Origin: Dehalococcoidia bacterium
GTDB lineage: Bacteria > Chloroflexota > Dehalococcoidia > GIF9 > UBA5629
Reading direction: 5' to 3'
DNA: 6,388 nt
NCBI GenBank assembly: GCA_030604795.1
Contig: JAUVVE010000052.1
Coordinates: 1 to 6,388 of the forward strand
Below the pieces are notes generated by a model. That model was not told the DNA's origin. It made no database searches and saw nothing but the letters and a program-made list of their open reading frames with translations. The stretch's first letter is position 1. Each line of letters begins with the position of its first letter. The position numbers and the translations under genes were made by a program. Of the stretch, positions 5,897 through 6,388 are shown piece by piece.

Positions 5897-5928
5897 TCGT
5901 GCTAGACTACCGAAAGCAATCTGCACGA
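5897..5928. other. Spaced inverted repeat upstream of the ClpP-like gene
   Basis: TCGTGC (5897-5902) and GCACGA (5923-5928) are perfect six-base inverted repeats with a 20-base spacer in the 96-base gap before the ClpP-like gene. The geometry could suit a dimeric regulator, but six bases at this distance can occur by chance. I see no clear -10/-35 pair in the gap. Confidence 0.2.
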
Positions 5929-5948
5929 ACTGAAAGATCATTCTGTGC

Positions 5949-6388
5949 TCAATTCCCTTCCTGGCTGCGCTCGCCATGTGCCTCACCACACCAGGGTTTC
6001 AGCCTGGGGATCCAACAGGGAACATTCCTTCTGTACCGAGTATACCCCGTGCCGAACCTTTTGACTAGGCCTGGTTCTTCTGAGAAGCGGAAATAGGCGA
6101 CATTTGCTATAACGAACAGTGTGAACCAGCCGAATATGACTGGAGAACCAAAGGCTATCGACTCACCAAGTATGACCAGTATGACTCCGCTTATCATCGG
6201 ATTGCGAACATAGCGGTACGGGCCTGCCACGACAAGCTTCTGCGGTGGTGCCCACGGGGCAAGCGTTCCCCTTCCAACGGTGGCAAAGAGCCTTATGGTA
6301 GATATCAGTAAGTACAGCCCACCCACGATAATCACAAGTCCAACAACAGTCACCAAGATGTCCAGAGAAGGAGTCAGTCCCCAGCCAA
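5949..6388 (-). CDS. ICMT-like integral membrane methyltransferase, 5' end cut by the window
   Basis: The frame is open to the right edge: ten more codons (GWGLTPSLDI) precede the TTG at 6356, so the true start is outside and 145 residues are visible. A first hydrophobic segment spans about 11-34 of the visible part, another pair about 64-100. The family motifs are complete: FATVGRGTLAPWAPPQKLVV (34-53), GPYRYVRNPMISG (55-67, pattern GPYRYVRNPMYxG, with Ile for Tyr), EEP at 103-105, and RFGTGYTRYRRNVPCWIP at 110-127. Members use SAM to methylate membrane substrates; bacterial ones are mostly of unknown specificity, and phospholipid or isoprenyl substrates are both possible. It is homologous to the protein encoded at 3193-3735 but clearly diverged. 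It is followed by the ClpP-like gene after 96 bases. A short hydrophilic tail follows the last motif. Confidence 0.88.
   Translation of the reverse strand, partial: GWGLTPSLDILVTVVGLVIIVGGLYLLISTIRLFATVGRGTLAPWAPPQKLVVAGPYRYVRNPMISGVILVILGESIAFGSPVIFGWFTLFVIANVAYFRFSEEPGLVKRFGTGYTRYRRNVPCWIPRLKPWCGEAHGERSQEGN

Noticed and set aside
6354..6356. TTG as the start of the right-hand ICMT-like gene
   Set aside because: The frame continues upstream to the window edge with plausible residues, and no ribosome site precedes the TTG, so the gene is simply truncated by the window.

Overview
The window looks like a bacterial chromosome of roughly balanced base composition in which every supported gene lies on the minus strand, so transcription runs from right to left. 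It holds nine protein genes. The first and last are cut by the window edges. I see no rRNA, tRNA, CRISPR array, insertion sequence, phage gene or convincing intrinsic terminator. Gene style (GTG starts mixed with ATG, clear GGAGG ribosome sites) and the look of the methyltransferase at 3764-4405 suggest a Chloroflexota (Dehalococcoidia-like) genome. This is an impression from remembered protein families, not a search result, and other deep-branching bacteria are possible.

Reading in the direction of transcription, the right part (6388 down to 3193) carries five genes. They are a 5'-truncated isoprenylcysteine carboxyl methyltransferase (ICMT)-like membrane methyltransferase, a ClpP-like S14 serine peptidase homologue, an unrecognised four-helix membrane protein with three cysteine clusters, a class I SAM methyltransferase with an N-terminal membrane anchor, and a second ICMT-like membrane protein 28 bases behind it. 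Gaps of 28 to 96 bases with ribosome sites make one or two transcripts plausible. Three of these products are membrane proteins and a fourth is probably anchored, so the group reads as membrane-associated modification functions, possibly of lipids, quinones or membrane proteins.

A 210-base gap with an extended -10 promoter candidate separates this group from the conserved yggS-proC pair (2982 down to 1517). That pair encodes the PLP homeostasis protein and pyrroline-5-carboxylate reductase, overlaps by one base (TAATG), and is housekeeping: proline synthesis and PLP/amino acid balance. The promoter sits so close to the yggS GTG that its mRNA may be nearly leaderless.

The left part (1396 down to 1) carries two more class I SAM methyltransferases of different subfamilies, separated from each other and from proC by 178 and 120 bases. 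The 178-base gap contains a tandem 9-base repeat and a good hairpin.

In total five of nine genes are methyltransferases (three soluble-type class I, two ICMT-like). The items most worth a second look are the cysteine-cluster membrane protein, the ClpP-like protein that has lost its catalytic aspartate position, and the paired class I/ICMT-like methyltransferases. No clearly new defence or mobile system is visible.
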